From contig NZ_CP108474.1 in the NCBI RefSeq assembly GCF_036226445.1, positions 4,526,001 through 4,590,000 of the forward strand: a DNA stretch of 64,000 nt, given 5' to 3'. Position numbers and translations under genes: made by a program. The notes under the pieces were generated by a model. That model did not search any database and was not told the DNA's origin. It saw only the letters and a list, made by a program, of their open reading frames with translations. Source of the stretch: Streptomyces sp. NBC_01255 (GTDB taxonomy: Bacteria > Actinomycetota > Actinomycetes > Streptomycetales > Streptomycetaceae). This document shows, piece by piece, positions 56,308-64,000 of this stretch (its first letter is position 1; each line of letters begins with the position of its first letter).

Positions 56308-56373
56308 CGCCGACAACCCAACGAAAACGCGGAGTTGAAGCCCCGGTTCCGCGCATTCGTTGGGTTGTCGGCG
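56308..56373. promoter_or_regulatory. Perfect 18-bp inverted repeat between divergent cell-wall hydrolase operons
   Basis: CGCCGACAACCCAACGAA (56308-56325) and TTCGTTGGGTTGTCGGCG (56356-56373) are exact complements with a 30-nt spacer, which holds an additional CGCGGA/TCCGCG dyad. It lies between starts 56239 (minus) and 56431 (plus), so it may be a shared operator or an RNA hairpin in either leader. Confidence 0.7.
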
Positions 56374-56430
56374 ACGGGGCGGCCCGATGGGATGAGCGGG
56401 CTCGCGAACCGTCCTAGACGAGGAGAAGCG

Positions 56431-57558
56431 TTGACCGAGAACGAGGCACGGCACCGTTGTGGCGGCGGCCAGGACGACCACCACCCCGTCGTCCCCGCGG
56501 GCGTCAGCCGCCGCACGCTGCTGCGTGGCGCGGTGGTGGGCGGCGGAGCGCTGGCCGCCGGCGGGCTCGTGCTGCCCACGAGTGCGTACGCCGTCCCCGC
56601 GCTCTACAACCCGTTCGGCGCGTACGCCGTCACCGGCCCGTGGGACCCGCCGTACCACAACGGCATCGACTACGGCATGGCCGTGGGGACGTCGCTCCCG
56701 GCCTGCGGCGCCGGAACCATCGAGAACATCGCCTACAACGGCACCGGCGGCCACACCGTCACCATCCACCACGCCGAGGGCTACCGCAGCCAGTACATGC
56801 ACCTGTCGCAGTTCCTGCTGTCCAACGGCGCCTCCGTGGCCGCCGGGACGATCGTCGGGCGCTCCGGAGGGGCGGCCGGGGCCGACGGCGCCGGCAACTC
56901 GACCGGACCGCACCTGCACTGGCACGTCATCAACGCGAGCGGCGTCCGGGTCAACCCGCTCTCCGTCGTGGGCGGCGGTACGCCCCCGCCCTCCTCCGGG
57001 GGCGAGGGGCTGACGCTGCAGAAGATCGCCGGTGCCGGCGGCTACACCGGAGCCCTGGACGGCGTGCCGGGCACCAACACCTGGAAGGGCGTGCAGCAGG
57101 TCGTCACGGGCTACGCCTACACCGGCACGATCGACGGCGTGCCCGGCACGAACACGTACAAGGGCCTCCAGCGGATGGCCGCGAAGGGCGGCTACGGCGG
57201 CCCGATCGACGGTGCGATGGGCACCAACTCCTGGATGGGCGTGCAGACCATCTGCCGGCGCTTCGGCTACGGCGGTCCGATCGACGGAGCCCCGGGGACG
57301 AACACGTACGCGGCGATGCAGCGGATCGCCAAGCTCGGCGGCTACACCGGCCCGGCCGACGGCATCCTCGGCGGCAACTCGTGGAAGGGCCTGCAGAGGC
57401 TGTTCACCGGCTTCGGGTACACCGGCCCGATCGACGGCGCCCCCGGCAAGAACACGTACATGGGGCTCCAGCGCATGGCCCAGCTCGGCGGCTACGGAGG
57501 CCCGGTCGACGGCGTCCCCGGCGACTACACCTGGGCGGCGCTCGCCAAGCTCGTCTGA
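56431..57558 (+). CDS. M23-family metallopeptidase with 7 GGYTGPxDG modules
   Basis: This 375-residue protein has the Tat signal SRRTLLRGAVVGGGALAAGG. The M23 motifs are HxxxD (H76, D80 in YHNGIDYG) and HxH in HLHWHV. Seven peptidoglycan-binding-type modules (GGYTGALDG, YAYTGTIDG, GGYGGPIDG, FGYGGPIDG, GGYTGPADG, FGYTGPIDG, GGYGGPVDG) follow. It should be exported and cut peptide cross-links in the cell wall. TTG 56431 follows GAGGAG. It shares its module type with the GH25 protein. Confidence 0.87.
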   Translation: MTENEARHRCGGGQDDHHPVVPAGVSRRTLLRGAVVGGGALAAGGLVLPTSAYAVPALYNPFGAYAVTGPWDPPYHNGIDYGMAVGTSLPACGAGTIENIAYNGTGGHTVTIHHAEGYRSQYMHLSQFLLSNGASVAAGTIVGRSGGAAGADGAGNSTGPHLHWHVINASGVRVNPLSVVGGGTPPPSSGGEGLTLQKIAGAGGYTGALDGVPGTNTWKGVQQVVTGYAYTGTIDGVPGTNTYKGLQRMAAKGGYGGPIDGAMGTNSWMGVQTICRRFGYGGPIDGAPGTNTYAAMQRIAKLGGYTGPADGILGGNSWKGLQRLFTGFGYTGPIDGAPGKNTYMGLQRMAQLGGYGGPVDGVPGDYTWAALAKLV

Positions 57559-57607
57559 GGCATCCTCTGACACGTCCGCTCGTCCGACCGCTCGTCGAAC
57601 TCCGTTG

Positions 57608-57636
57608 GGGCAGGGTCTCTTTCCGAGGCCCTGCCC
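57608..57636 (+). terminator. Probable terminator after the M23 gene
   Basis: GGGCAGGG (57608-57615) and CCCTGCCC (57629-57636) form an 8-bp perfect stem with a 13-nt loop, 50 nt after the stop. Confidence 0.65.
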
Positions 57637-57717
57637 TCAGGCATGCCGCTCAACTATCTTCATCGTTGCGTGCCGGAGGGCTGTCACCGGAGGGCCGCCC
57701 CGGAGCCGAGGAGGACG

Positions 57718-58968
57718 ATGAGGATCCGTAGCGGTCCGTGGCGGGTCGCGGAGCTGCCCACGACGAGGGCCGGCGTCGAGCGGGCCTTCTCGTACTTCAC
57801 CGCGGGGGTCCGGCTCGGGACCGTCGCGCAGATGGTTCCCGCGGTGCAGCTCGGGGCGGCGCGCTCGCCGCACGAGGCCGGCTACCTCGCGTGCTGGGGC
57901 GCCGCCGCCCTCGCCGCGGTCGCGGTGAGCGTCGTGACGCTCGTACGCCGCCGGCCGCCGGGCACGGTCGTGTCCGTGCTCGACTTCGGGCTGGCCTGCG
58001 CCCTGCTCGTCCTCGGCCCCCTGGTGCTCGCGCCCTGGGACCGCTTCGGCACCTGGACCGCGTTCCAGCCGGGGTACGCGCTGTCCGTCATCATCACCGC
58101 CGGCGGGGTGCGCGCCCTCGGGGTCTGGGCGGGCAGCCTGCTCGCCGTCTCCGTCTGTTACGTGGTCTACCTCGGCGGCGACGTCGGGAGCGAGATGACG
58201 TCGACCGCCGTCGGCAACGTCATGACCTATGTCGTGTACGCGCTGGTCGCCCGCATGTTCTTCGGGTACACCCGCCGCATCGCGCGCGACGCCGACGCCT
58301 CACGCGCGCGTGCCGCCGAGCTGGCGCGCCGCGAGGAGGAGCGGCGGGCGCAGGTGATGATGCACAACGGCGTCGCCGTCATGCGCCTGCTGACCGAGCA
58401 GGGCGACGACGTCTCGCGGGCCCGGCTCGTCGGCCAGGCCGAGGTGGAGCTGCGGCGGATGCGCTCCTATCTGCGGGGCACGGACGTGTACGTCTCCGAC
58501 GCCGAAGGGGCCTCGGTCGGGCTCGTCCCGATGGTCAGGCGGGTGTGCGACCGCTTCGCCGACCTGAACGTCGTCGCCTCGCTCGACCTCTGCACCGGCC
58601 TGCGGATCCCCGCCGCGCAGGCGGAGGCGCTGGAGCGCGCGCTCGGGAGCCTGCTCCTGAACGTCCGCGTGCACGCCCGCGCGCACGAGGTCGTCGTCCA
58701 CCTCGACGACCAGGAGACCGAGCGCGGGGGCTGGACGCTGACCGTGCACGACGACGGCGTCGGCTTTGAGCCGGCGTCGGTGACCGCCGGGGTCGGACTG
58801 CGCGAGGTGGTCGTCGGCGAGCTGCGCCGGCGGGGACTCGGCGTCGGGATCGTGTCCGCCGTGGGCGAGGGGACGACCGTGACGGTCCGGTCGCGCCCGG
58901 GGCCGGACGCGGATCCGCCGGGGCCGGCGCATCCGACCGTACGGGCCGCCTTCGCGGACGCGCCGTGA
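57718..58968 (+). CDS. Membrane sensor histidine-kinase-like protein
   Basis: This 416-residue protein has about six N-terminal helices (SVIITAGGVRALGVWAGSLL), a DHp-like segment QVMMHNGVAVMRLL where the H-N pair replaces H-D/E, and an ATPase-type C-terminus: LLLNVRVHARAHEV (N-box), HDDGVGFEP (G1) and GIVSAVGEGTTV. It probably phosphorylates the adjacent response regulator, though the DHp is atypical. GAGGAGG precedes ATG 57718. Confidence 0.82.
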   Translation: MRIRSGPWRVAELPTTRAGVERAFSYFTAGVRLGTVAQMVPAVQLGAARSPHEAGYLACWGAAALAAVAVSVVTLVRRRPPGTVVSVLDFGLACALLVLGPLVLAPWDRFGTWTAFQPGYALSVIITAGGVRALGVWAGSLLAVSVCYVVYLGGDVGSEMTSTAVGNVMTYVVYALVARMFFGYTRRIARDADASRARAAELARREEERRAQVMMHNGVAVMRLLTEQGDDVSRARLVGQAEVELRRMRSYLRGTDVYVSDAEGASVGLVPMVRRVCDRFADLNVVASLDLCTGLRIPAAQAEALERALGSLLLNVRVHARAHEVVVHLDDQETERGGWTLTVHDDGVGFEPASVTAGVGLREVVVGELRRRGLGVGIVSAVGEGTTVTVRSRPGPDADPPGPAHPTVRAAFADAP

Positions 58969-59684
58969 GGCCCGCGGTGGCGGTCGTCGACGACGCCTCG
59001 CTGATCCGCGAGTCGATCGGGCTGCTCATGCCCGGTCTCGACGTCGTCGCCTCGGTCGCGACCGTCGAGGAGCTGGTGCGCCGCAGCCCGGCGGTGGACG
59101 TCGTCCTGCTCGACCTGCACCTGGCCAACCTCGAACAGCAGCCCGACGCGCGCCAGGGCATCGCCGCCATCCGTACGCTGACCCGCCGCGGCTACCGCGT
59201 CTGCGTCTACAGCCAGGAGGAACGCCGGTTCGTCCTCGCGGCGTGCATCGCCGCCGGCGCGAGCGGCATCGTCTCCAAGGCCCTGCCGCGCGACCGGGCC
59301 GAACAGCTCTTCCTGGACGTCGCCGCCGGCGGCACCGCCGTGCCGCAACAGGTCGTCGGCATCCTCGAAGTGCTCGTCCGGCGCGACTGCATCACCCTGC
59401 TGAGCGAGCGCCAGCGCCAGATCCTGCACGGCCGTGCCCGCGGCCTGAGCTACGCCCAGGTCGCGCGCGAGCTGTTCGTGAGCGAGTCGACGCTGCGCGG
59501 CTACTGGTTCGACCTGACCAGGTCGCTGTCGGACTCCCTGCGAGGCCTCACCCCCGGCGAGATCGAGCGCGCCCTCGGGCTCGCGCCGGGCGACCTCCTG
59601 GAGTACTGGGCCGAGGGGGCGACGGACCCGCTGGACCCGCCGGACCGCAAGGACTGGTGGCGGATCGGCGGCCGGAGCCGCTGA
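58965..59684 (+). CDS. LuxR-family response regulator
   Basis: This 239-residue protein has a receiver-like domain (VVDDASLIRE, DVVLLDLHLANL) with the acceptor Asp in LLDLHLAN and a K in SKALPRD. The C-terminal HTH (LSERQRQILHGRARGLSYAQ) is LuxR-like but slightly atypical. GTG overlaps the kinase stop, so they form a two-gene unit. A perfect hairpin terminator follows. Confidence 0.85.
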   Translation: MRPAVAVVDDASLIRESIGLLMPGLDVVASVATVEELVRRSPAVDVVLLDLHLANLEQQPDARQGIAAIRTLTRRGYRVCVYSQEERRFVLAACIAAGASGIVSKALPRDRAEQLFLDVAAGGTAVPQQVVGILEVLVRRDCITLLSERQRQILHGRARGLSYAQVARELFVSESTLRGYWFDLTRSLSDSLRGLTPGEIERALGLAPGDLLEYWAEGATDPLDPPDRKDWWRIGGRSR

Positions 59685-59700
59685 GCGGATGCGGATGTAC

Positions 59701-59739
59701 GGAGCGGCCCCCCACCGAAGTGCGATGGGGGGCCGCTCC
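59701..59739 (+). terminator. Intrinsic hairpin after the response regulator
   Basis: GGAGCGGCCCCCCA (59701-59714) and TGGGGGGCCGCTCC (59726-59739) pair perfectly over 14 bp, 16 nt after the stop. Confidence 0.85.
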
Positions 59740-59768
59740 CTGTGCGTGCGTACGTGTGTACTGCGCCG

Positions 59769-60698
59769 CTACAGCATGCCCAGCTTGGTCAGGCTCAGCA
59801 GCGCCACGAGCTGGATCGCCGACGCGCCCAGGGCCTTCGGCCACGGCAGGTCGTGCGAGCGGCTCACCATCACGGTGAGCAGGGCGCCGAGCGCCAGCCA
59901 GGTCAGCCAGCCGACGACCTGCACGAAGCCGTTCTCGCCGCCCAGGAAGAGCGCGAAGACGAGCCGGGGCGTGTCCGTGATCGACATGATCAGCATCGAC
60001 AGGCCCACGGTCGGCTGCCAGGAGCCGTCGCCGCCGAGCTGGCGGGCGAGCGTGTGCGTGACCGCGCCCAGGATCAGTCCGCCGACGACGAAGCCGAGGG
60101 CGGTCATCAGGACGTACGGGATCGCCGTCGACAGGGTCGCGTTGATCGCCTCGTCGCGCGCCTTGTCGAAGCCGAAGATCGCGAGCAGGCCGTAGAGGAA
60201 GGTGACGATCAGCGCCGGGCCCCAGACGGCGTGGTCCCGCATCCGGAGGAAGGTGTCCGCCGGGCGCAGCACGATGCCGCTCAGAAGGGCCTTCCAGGGG
60301 AGGCGGGGGCCGGTGGGGACGGGCGGCGCGGCCTGGTAGCCGCCGCCGTCGCCGTACGGGTCGTCGACGCTGAACATCTGCGTGTGGCCCGGGTTGTTCG
60401 CCGTGCCGGCGTGCGCCTGCTGTCCGGGCGGCTGCTGCTGCCCGTACGAGTCCCCGAAGTACTCGGGCTCGCCGTAGGGCTGCTGCTGCGGCTGTCCCTG
60501 GGGGCCGCCGCCGTACTGGCCGCCGCCCTGCGGGCCCTGCTGACCGCCGTACTGACCGCCGTACTGGCCGCTCTGCGGGGGCCACTGCTGCTGCGGGTAC
60601 GGCGGCGGGGCCGCGTTGTACCCGTAGGGCGCCTGCTGCGGTTGCTGTTGCTGCGGGGGGCGGTTGTCCCGGCCGCGTCCGTTCCTGAATCCAGCCAC
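59769..60698 (-). CDS. Yip1-domain membrane protein with Gln/Pro/Gly-rich N-terminus
   Basis: This protein of about 309 residues has a low-complexity QYGGQYGGQQGPQ-type N-terminal tail followed by about five helices with a Yip1-like core (VWGPALIVTFLYGLLAIFGF; VVGGLILGAVTHTLARQLGG). Function is unknown. GTG 60698 is chosen because it begins the conserved-like MAGFRNGRG; an upstream ATG would add 19 unconserved residues. It is monocistronic. Confidence 0.75.
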   Translation of the reverse strand: MAGFRNGRGRDNRPPQQQQPQQAPYGYNAAPPPYPQQQWPPQSGQYGGQYGGQQGPQGGGQYGGGPQGQPQQQPYGEPEYFGDSYGQQQPPGQQAHAGTANNPGHTQMFSVDDPYGDGGGYQAAPPVPTGPRLPWKALLSGIVLRPADTFLRMRDHAVWGPALIVTFLYGLLAIFGFDKARDEAINATLSTAIPYVLMTALGFVVGGLILGAVTHTLARQLGGDGSWQPTVGLSMLIMSITDTPRLVFALFLGGENGFVQVVGWLTWLALGALLTVMVSRSHDLPWPKALGASAIQLVALLSLTKLGML

Positions 60699-60931
60699 GC
60701 CCTTGAACGTACCCGCTCGGGCTGTGAGGGCGCGCGTCCGGACGGTCCTTGCCACTGAGCTGTGACATCCCCTAAGGGATCCTCGGGGGAGCCATGGGGG
60801 ACGGCGGGGCCGTGACGCGGTCGGTGGACAGCCTTGAGGGCGCTGTTACAAATCCGACGTATCACCTCAATGTCGGCCTCGTAGCTTCGGAGATGTCAGC
60901 GACCCGAGGACCCCACCAAGGAGCTCTTCCG

Positions 60932-61642
60932 ATGCGTGTCACCCGCCGTTCCGCCCGTACCGCCGCAGTCGCCACCGGGGCCGTCGCCGCCCTCCTCCTG
61001 CCGGCCGCGGGGGCCTTCGCCGCCGACGTGCCGGACCAGGACCAGGACCCGAGCGTGAGCGACGAGTCGGTCCTGTGGCGGAACGTCGACCTCGCCGACG
61101 GCTCGCTCGCCAAGGTCTACCAGGACGGCCCGGGCCGCTTCTCCGCCGACATCTACGCGGGCGGGTCCCTGATCGACACGCTCACGACCACCGGGCAGCC
61201 GGCCTACGGGCAGAACAACGGCCTCCACGTCACCCTCCAGCCGGACGGCACGGTGACCTCCTGGCTGGAGACCGCCCCGAAGCCGACGCCCAAGCCTGCC
61301 CCGAAGCCGACGCCCAAGCCTGCCCCGAAGAAGCCCGCCCCACAGCAGGCGTACGCCAAGATCACGCTCCCCGACGGCAACACCGCCAAGTTCTTCAAGA
61401 GCAAGGGCCCGAACACCTGGCCCCGCGTCGAGATCGACCGGCCGAACGGGCACGCCGTCGGCACCCTCGATCTCAAGCACCCCACCGCCGCCCACCACGG
61501 CTGGACCTACAAGCTCGTCGACACCGGCAAGCACCGCTACGAGCTCGCCGCGATCGACACCCCGAAACAGGGCGCCGACAGCTGGGTCTACGACTTCCAG
61601 GGCAAGCTGATCGAGAAGTACACCGCGCAGAAGACCGCCTGA
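60932..61642 (+). CDS. Secreted protein with PKPTPKPAP linker
   Basis: This 236-residue protein has a Sec signal (TAAVATGAVAALLLPAAGAF, AA-D site), a first small domain (VLWRNVDLADGSLAKVYQDG), a PKPTPKPAPKPTPKPAP linker and a second similar domain (YAKITLPDGNTAKFFKSKGP). The tandem architecture is notable; function is unknown. AAGGAG (60918-60923) precedes ATG 60932. Confidence 0.8.
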   Translation: MRVTRRSARTAAVATGAVAALLLPAAGAFAADVPDQDQDPSVSDESVLWRNVDLADGSLAKVYQDGPGRFSADIYAGGSLIDTLTTTGQPAYGQNNGLHVTLQPDGTVTSWLETAPKPTPKPAPKPTPKPAPKKPAPQQAYAKITLPDGNTAKFFKSKGPNTWPRVEIDRPNGHAVGTLDLKHPTAAHHGWTYKLVDTGKHRYELAAIDTPKQGADSWVYDFQGKLIEKYTAQKTA

Positions 61643-61656
61643 GGCGAGGACACAAG

Positions 61657-61696
61657 AAGGACGGCCGCCCCGCATCTCCGCGGGACGGCCGTCCTT
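61657..61696. terminator. Bidirectional terminator between convergent genes
   Basis: AAGGACGGCC (61657-61666) pairs with GGCCGTCCTT (61687-61696), a 10-bp perfect stem with a 20-nt loop, lying between the secreted protein stop and the oxidoreductase stop. Confidence 0.8.
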
Positions 61697-61718
61697 CTCG
61701 TACGTACGTGACTACTGC

Positions 61719-63968
61719 CTACTGAGCCGGCTCCGGCTCCGGCGCGGACTCCGGCTCCGCCGGGGTCTTCACCGAGTCGAGGAGCAGCTGGGCCACGTCC
61801 ACGACCTGGAGGTTCTCCTTCGCCTTGCCCTCGTTCTTCTTGCCGTTGACGGAGTCCGTCAGCATGACGAGGCAGAACGGGCAGGCGGTGGAGACGATGT
61901 CCGGGTTCAGGGACAGGGCCTCGTCGACGCGCTCGGTGTTGATGCGCTTGCCGATCCGCTCCTCCATCCACATCCGGGCACCGCCGGCGCCGCAGCAGAA
62001 GCCGCGCTCCTTGTGGCGGTGCATCTCCTGCTGGCGCAGGCCGGGGACGGCGGACATGATCTCGCGCGGCGGCGTGTAGACCTTGTTGTGACGGCCCAGG
62101 TAGCAGGGGTCGTGGTAGGTGATGAGGCCGTCGACCGGGGTCACCGGGATCAGCTTGCCCTCGTCGATGAGGTGCTGGAGCAGCTGGGTGTGGTGGATGA
62201 CCTCGTAGTCGCCGCCGAGCTGCGGGTACTCGTTGGCGATGGTGTTGAAGCAGTGCGGGCAGGTCGAGACGATCCGCTTCGCCGACTTCGGCTTCTTCGT
62301 CTCCGGATCGTCGTCGTCCTCGCCGAACGCCATGTTCAGCATGGCGACGTTCTCCTGCGCGAGCTGCTGGAACAGCGGCTCGTTGCCCAGGCGGCGGGGG
62401 GAGTCACCGGTGCACTTCTCGTCGCCGCCCATGATCGCGAACTTGACGCCCGCGATGTTCAGCAGCTCGGCGAAGGCCTTGGTGGTCTTCTTGGCCCGGT
62501 CCTCCAGGGCGCCCGCGCAGCCGACCCAGTACAGGTAGTCGTACTCCGAGAGGTCCTCGACGTCCTTGCCGACGATCGGGACCTCGAAGTCGACCTCCTT
62601 GGTCCACTCGACGCGCGCCTTCTTGGCGAGACCCCAGGGGTTGCCCTTCTTCTCCAGGTTCTTGAGCATCGTGCCCGCCTCGGACGGGAACGCGGACTCG
62701 ATCATCACCTGGTAGCGGCGCATGTCGACGATGTGGTCGATGTGCTCGATGTCGACCGGGCACTGCTCGACGCAGGCGCCGCAGGTGGTGCAGGACCACA
62801 GGACGTCCGGGTCGATGACGCCGTTCTCCTCGGCGGTGCCGATGAGGGGGCGCTCGGCCTCGGCGATCGCCGACGCGGGGACGTCCTTGAGCTGCTCCGG
62901 CGTCGCCTTCTCGTTGCCCTCCATGTCCTTGCCGCCGCCGGCGAGCAGGTACGGGGCCTTGGCGTGCGCGTGGTCGCGCAGCGACATGATGAGGAGCTTC
63001 GGGGAGAGCGGCTTGCCGGTGTTCCAGGCGGGGCACTGCGACTGGCAGCGGCCGCACTCGGTGCAGGTGGAGAAGTCGAGGATGCCCTTCCAGGAGAACT
63101 GCTCGACCTGGGAGACACCGAAGACGGCGTCCTCGGCCGGGTCCTCCCAGTCGATCTCCTTGCCGGCGGTCGTCATCGGCTGGAGCGCGCCGAGGGCGGT
63201 GGAGCCGTCGGAGTTCCGCTTGAACCAGATGTTCGGGAAGCCGAGGAAGCGGTGCCAGGCGACACCCATGTTGGTGTTGAGCGAGACCGTGATCATCCAG
63301 GTGAAGGACGTGACGATCTTGAGCGCCGCGACGAAGTAGGTCAGGTACTGGATCGTGCTCAGGCTCAGGCCGTCGAGCAGCGCGATCAGCGGGTACGAGG
63401 CGAAGAAGCCCGGCTCCCAGCTGGTCACGTGGTGCTGGACGCCTTCGAGGGCGCGGAGCGTCATGATGCAGGCGCCGACGATGAGGATGACGGCCTCGAC
63501 GAAGTACGCCTGGCCTGTCTTGGAGCCGGTGAAGCGGGACTTGCGGCCCGCCCTGGTGGGGCTGCTGAGCTGCCGGATCACGATGAGGGTCAGGATGCCG
63601 AGGACCGTCATCAGGCCGAGGAACTCGGTGAAGATCTCGTACGGCAGCCAGTCGCCGATGATCGGGATCAGCCAGTCGGCCTGGAACAGCTGGCCGAAGG
63701 CGTTGACGATCGTGAGGAGCAGCGAGAAGAAGCCCACCGCGACGAACCAGTGCGCGAAGCCGACGATGCCCCAGCGGTTCATCCGGGTGTGGCCGAGGAA
63801 CTCCTTGACCAGCGTGATGGTGCGCTGCGTGGGGTCGCCGGTGCGCGTGCCCGCGGGGACCGGCTGGCCGAGGCGTACGAAGCGGTAGATCTGCACGGTG
63901 GCACGGCCGAACAGCGCGACGGCCACCACCGTGATGACGATCGACACGACGATCGCGGCGAGTTGCAT
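61719..63968 (-). CDS. Membrane-bound iron-sulfur (heterodisulfide-reductase-like) oxidoreductase
   Basis: This 749-residue protein has an N-terminal membrane domain with five to six helices (a NarI/DsrM-like cytochrome-type domain with conserved His), then two 4Fe-4S motifs: CTECGRCQSQCP and CTTCGACVEQCP. Two CCG-type domains follow, around STCPHCFNT, HDPCYLGRH, GFCCGAGG and ACPFCLVM. It probably moves electrons between a membrane quinone and a cytosolic donor, such as an electron-transfer flavoprotein (inference). It is conserved in actinomycetes. ATG 63968 lies behind GAGGAG. Confidence 0.9.
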   Translation of the reverse strand: MQLAAIVVSIVITVVAVALFGRATVQIYRFVRLGQPVPAGTRTGDPTQRTITLVKEFLGHTRMNRWGIVGFAHWFVAVGFFSLLLTIVNAFGQLFQADWLIPIIGDWLPYEIFTEFLGLMTVLGILTLIVIRQLSSPTRAGRKSRFTGSKTGQAYFVEAVILIVGACIMTLRALEGVQHHVTSWEPGFFASYPLIALLDGLSLSTIQYLTYFVAALKIVTSFTWMITVSLNTNMGVAWHRFLGFPNIWFKRNSDGSTALGALQPMTTAGKEIDWEDPAEDAVFGVSQVEQFSWKGILDFSTCTECGRCQSQCPAWNTGKPLSPKLLIMSLRDHAHAKAPYLLAGGGKDMEGNEKATPEQLKDVPASAIAEAERPLIGTAEENGVIDPDVLWSCTTCGACVEQCPVDIEHIDHIVDMRRYQVMIESAFPSEAGTMLKNLEKKGNPWGLAKKARVEWTKEVDFEVPIVGKDVEDLSEYDYLYWVGCAGALEDRAKKTTKAFAELLNIAGVKFAIMGGDEKCTGDSPRRLGNEPLFQQLAQENVAMLNMAFGEDDDDPETKKPKSAKRIVSTCPHCFNTIANEYPQLGGDYEVIHHTQLLQHLIDEGKLIPVTPVDGLITYHDPCYLGRHNKVYTPPREIMSAVPGLRQQEMHRHKERGFCCGAGGARMWMEERIGKRINTERVDEALSLNPDIVSTACPFCLVMLTDSVNGKKNEGKAKENLQVVDVAQLLLDSVKTPAEPESAPEPEPAQ

Positions 63969-64000
63969 GAGGGGCTCCTCGGGCGGGCCTCGCGTGCCTA

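Noticed and set aside
56250..56430. A cyclic di-AMP (ydaO) riboswitch upstream of the M23 gene
   Set aside because: Such riboswitches precede some wall hydrolases, but the conserved core motifs are absent. Only the 18-bp dyad is present.
54589..57573. A 994-residue frame on the minus strand across both hydrolase genes
   Set aside because: It is antisense or out of frame to the real GH25, Tat and M23 genes and contains no coherent domain.

Overview
High G+C DNA (roughly 70% by eye) with short gene spacing, ATGA/GTGA stop-start overlaps, GTG and TTG starts, Tat signal peptides, SARP-type regulation and abundant two-component, TetR, MarR and Lrp regulators. This points to a Streptomyces-type actinomycete chromosome; no plasmid or phage backbone genes are visible.

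Layout. (1) 1-9 kb: the 3' part of cobN; an NmrA-type reductase behind a MerR/SoxR-like promoter; a DoxX/MarR divergent pair around a perfect palindrome; a nucleoside hydrolase; a lipoprotein subtilase; a DUF1648/YtrA-GntR operon; and a cobalamin-riboswitch-controlled cbtBA cobalt transporter facing a catalytically degenerate histidine-phosphatase-fold protein. (2) 9-21.5 kb: a dehydrogenase, membrane proteins, an APC permease, then a TetR regulator whose 17-bp operator (CTTGnACnnnGTnCAAG) occurs six times: three copies at its own divergent promoter and three at a penicillin-binding-protein-like serine hydrolase 4.6 kb away. A DUF998/kinase/response-regulator operon follows. (3) 21.6-31.8 kb: a truncated FG-GAP protein, then a compact operon (ATP-grasp, radical SAM, ATP-grasp, rhodanese, MFS, cystathionine-beta-lyase-like enzyme) flanked by an Lrp regulator. 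It looks like a small, unrecognised biosynthetic locus for a sulfur-containing amino-acid or peptide product. (4) 31.8-51.0 kb: a genomic island built by repeated insertion at tRNA-Gly(CCC). The intact tRNA is at 50,969-51,039. Displaced 41-nt tRNA 3' halves, each followed by a copy of the tRNA terminator hairpin, sit near 46.4, 43.5, 38.9 and 36.3 kb, with bare hairpins near 43.35 and 31.8 kb. The segments carry different cargo: a SARP regulator with a MOSC protein; an HTH regulator with a membrane protein and a lone MazF-like toxin; a WXG100-linked RNase-A-like polymorphic toxin with immunity genes; a TetR/membrane pair beside a broken ATPase; and a DUF5994/PRC/SpoIIE group. No integrase is visible. 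(5) 51-64 kb: apparently core chromosome: dcd, a phosphoribosyltransferase, two cell-wall hydrolases (GH25 and M23) with 16 and 7 copies of a GGYTGPxDG module around a perfect 18-bp dyad, a two-component pair, a Yip1-type membrane protein, a secreted protein and a 749-residue membrane iron-sulfur oxidoreductase.

How they work together: the clearest functional units are the riboswitch-cbtBA cobalt uptake unit, the TetR regulon, the 23-30 kb biosynthetic operon and the toxin-immunity segment inside the tRNA-Gly island. Family names come from recognised motifs. No database search was run.
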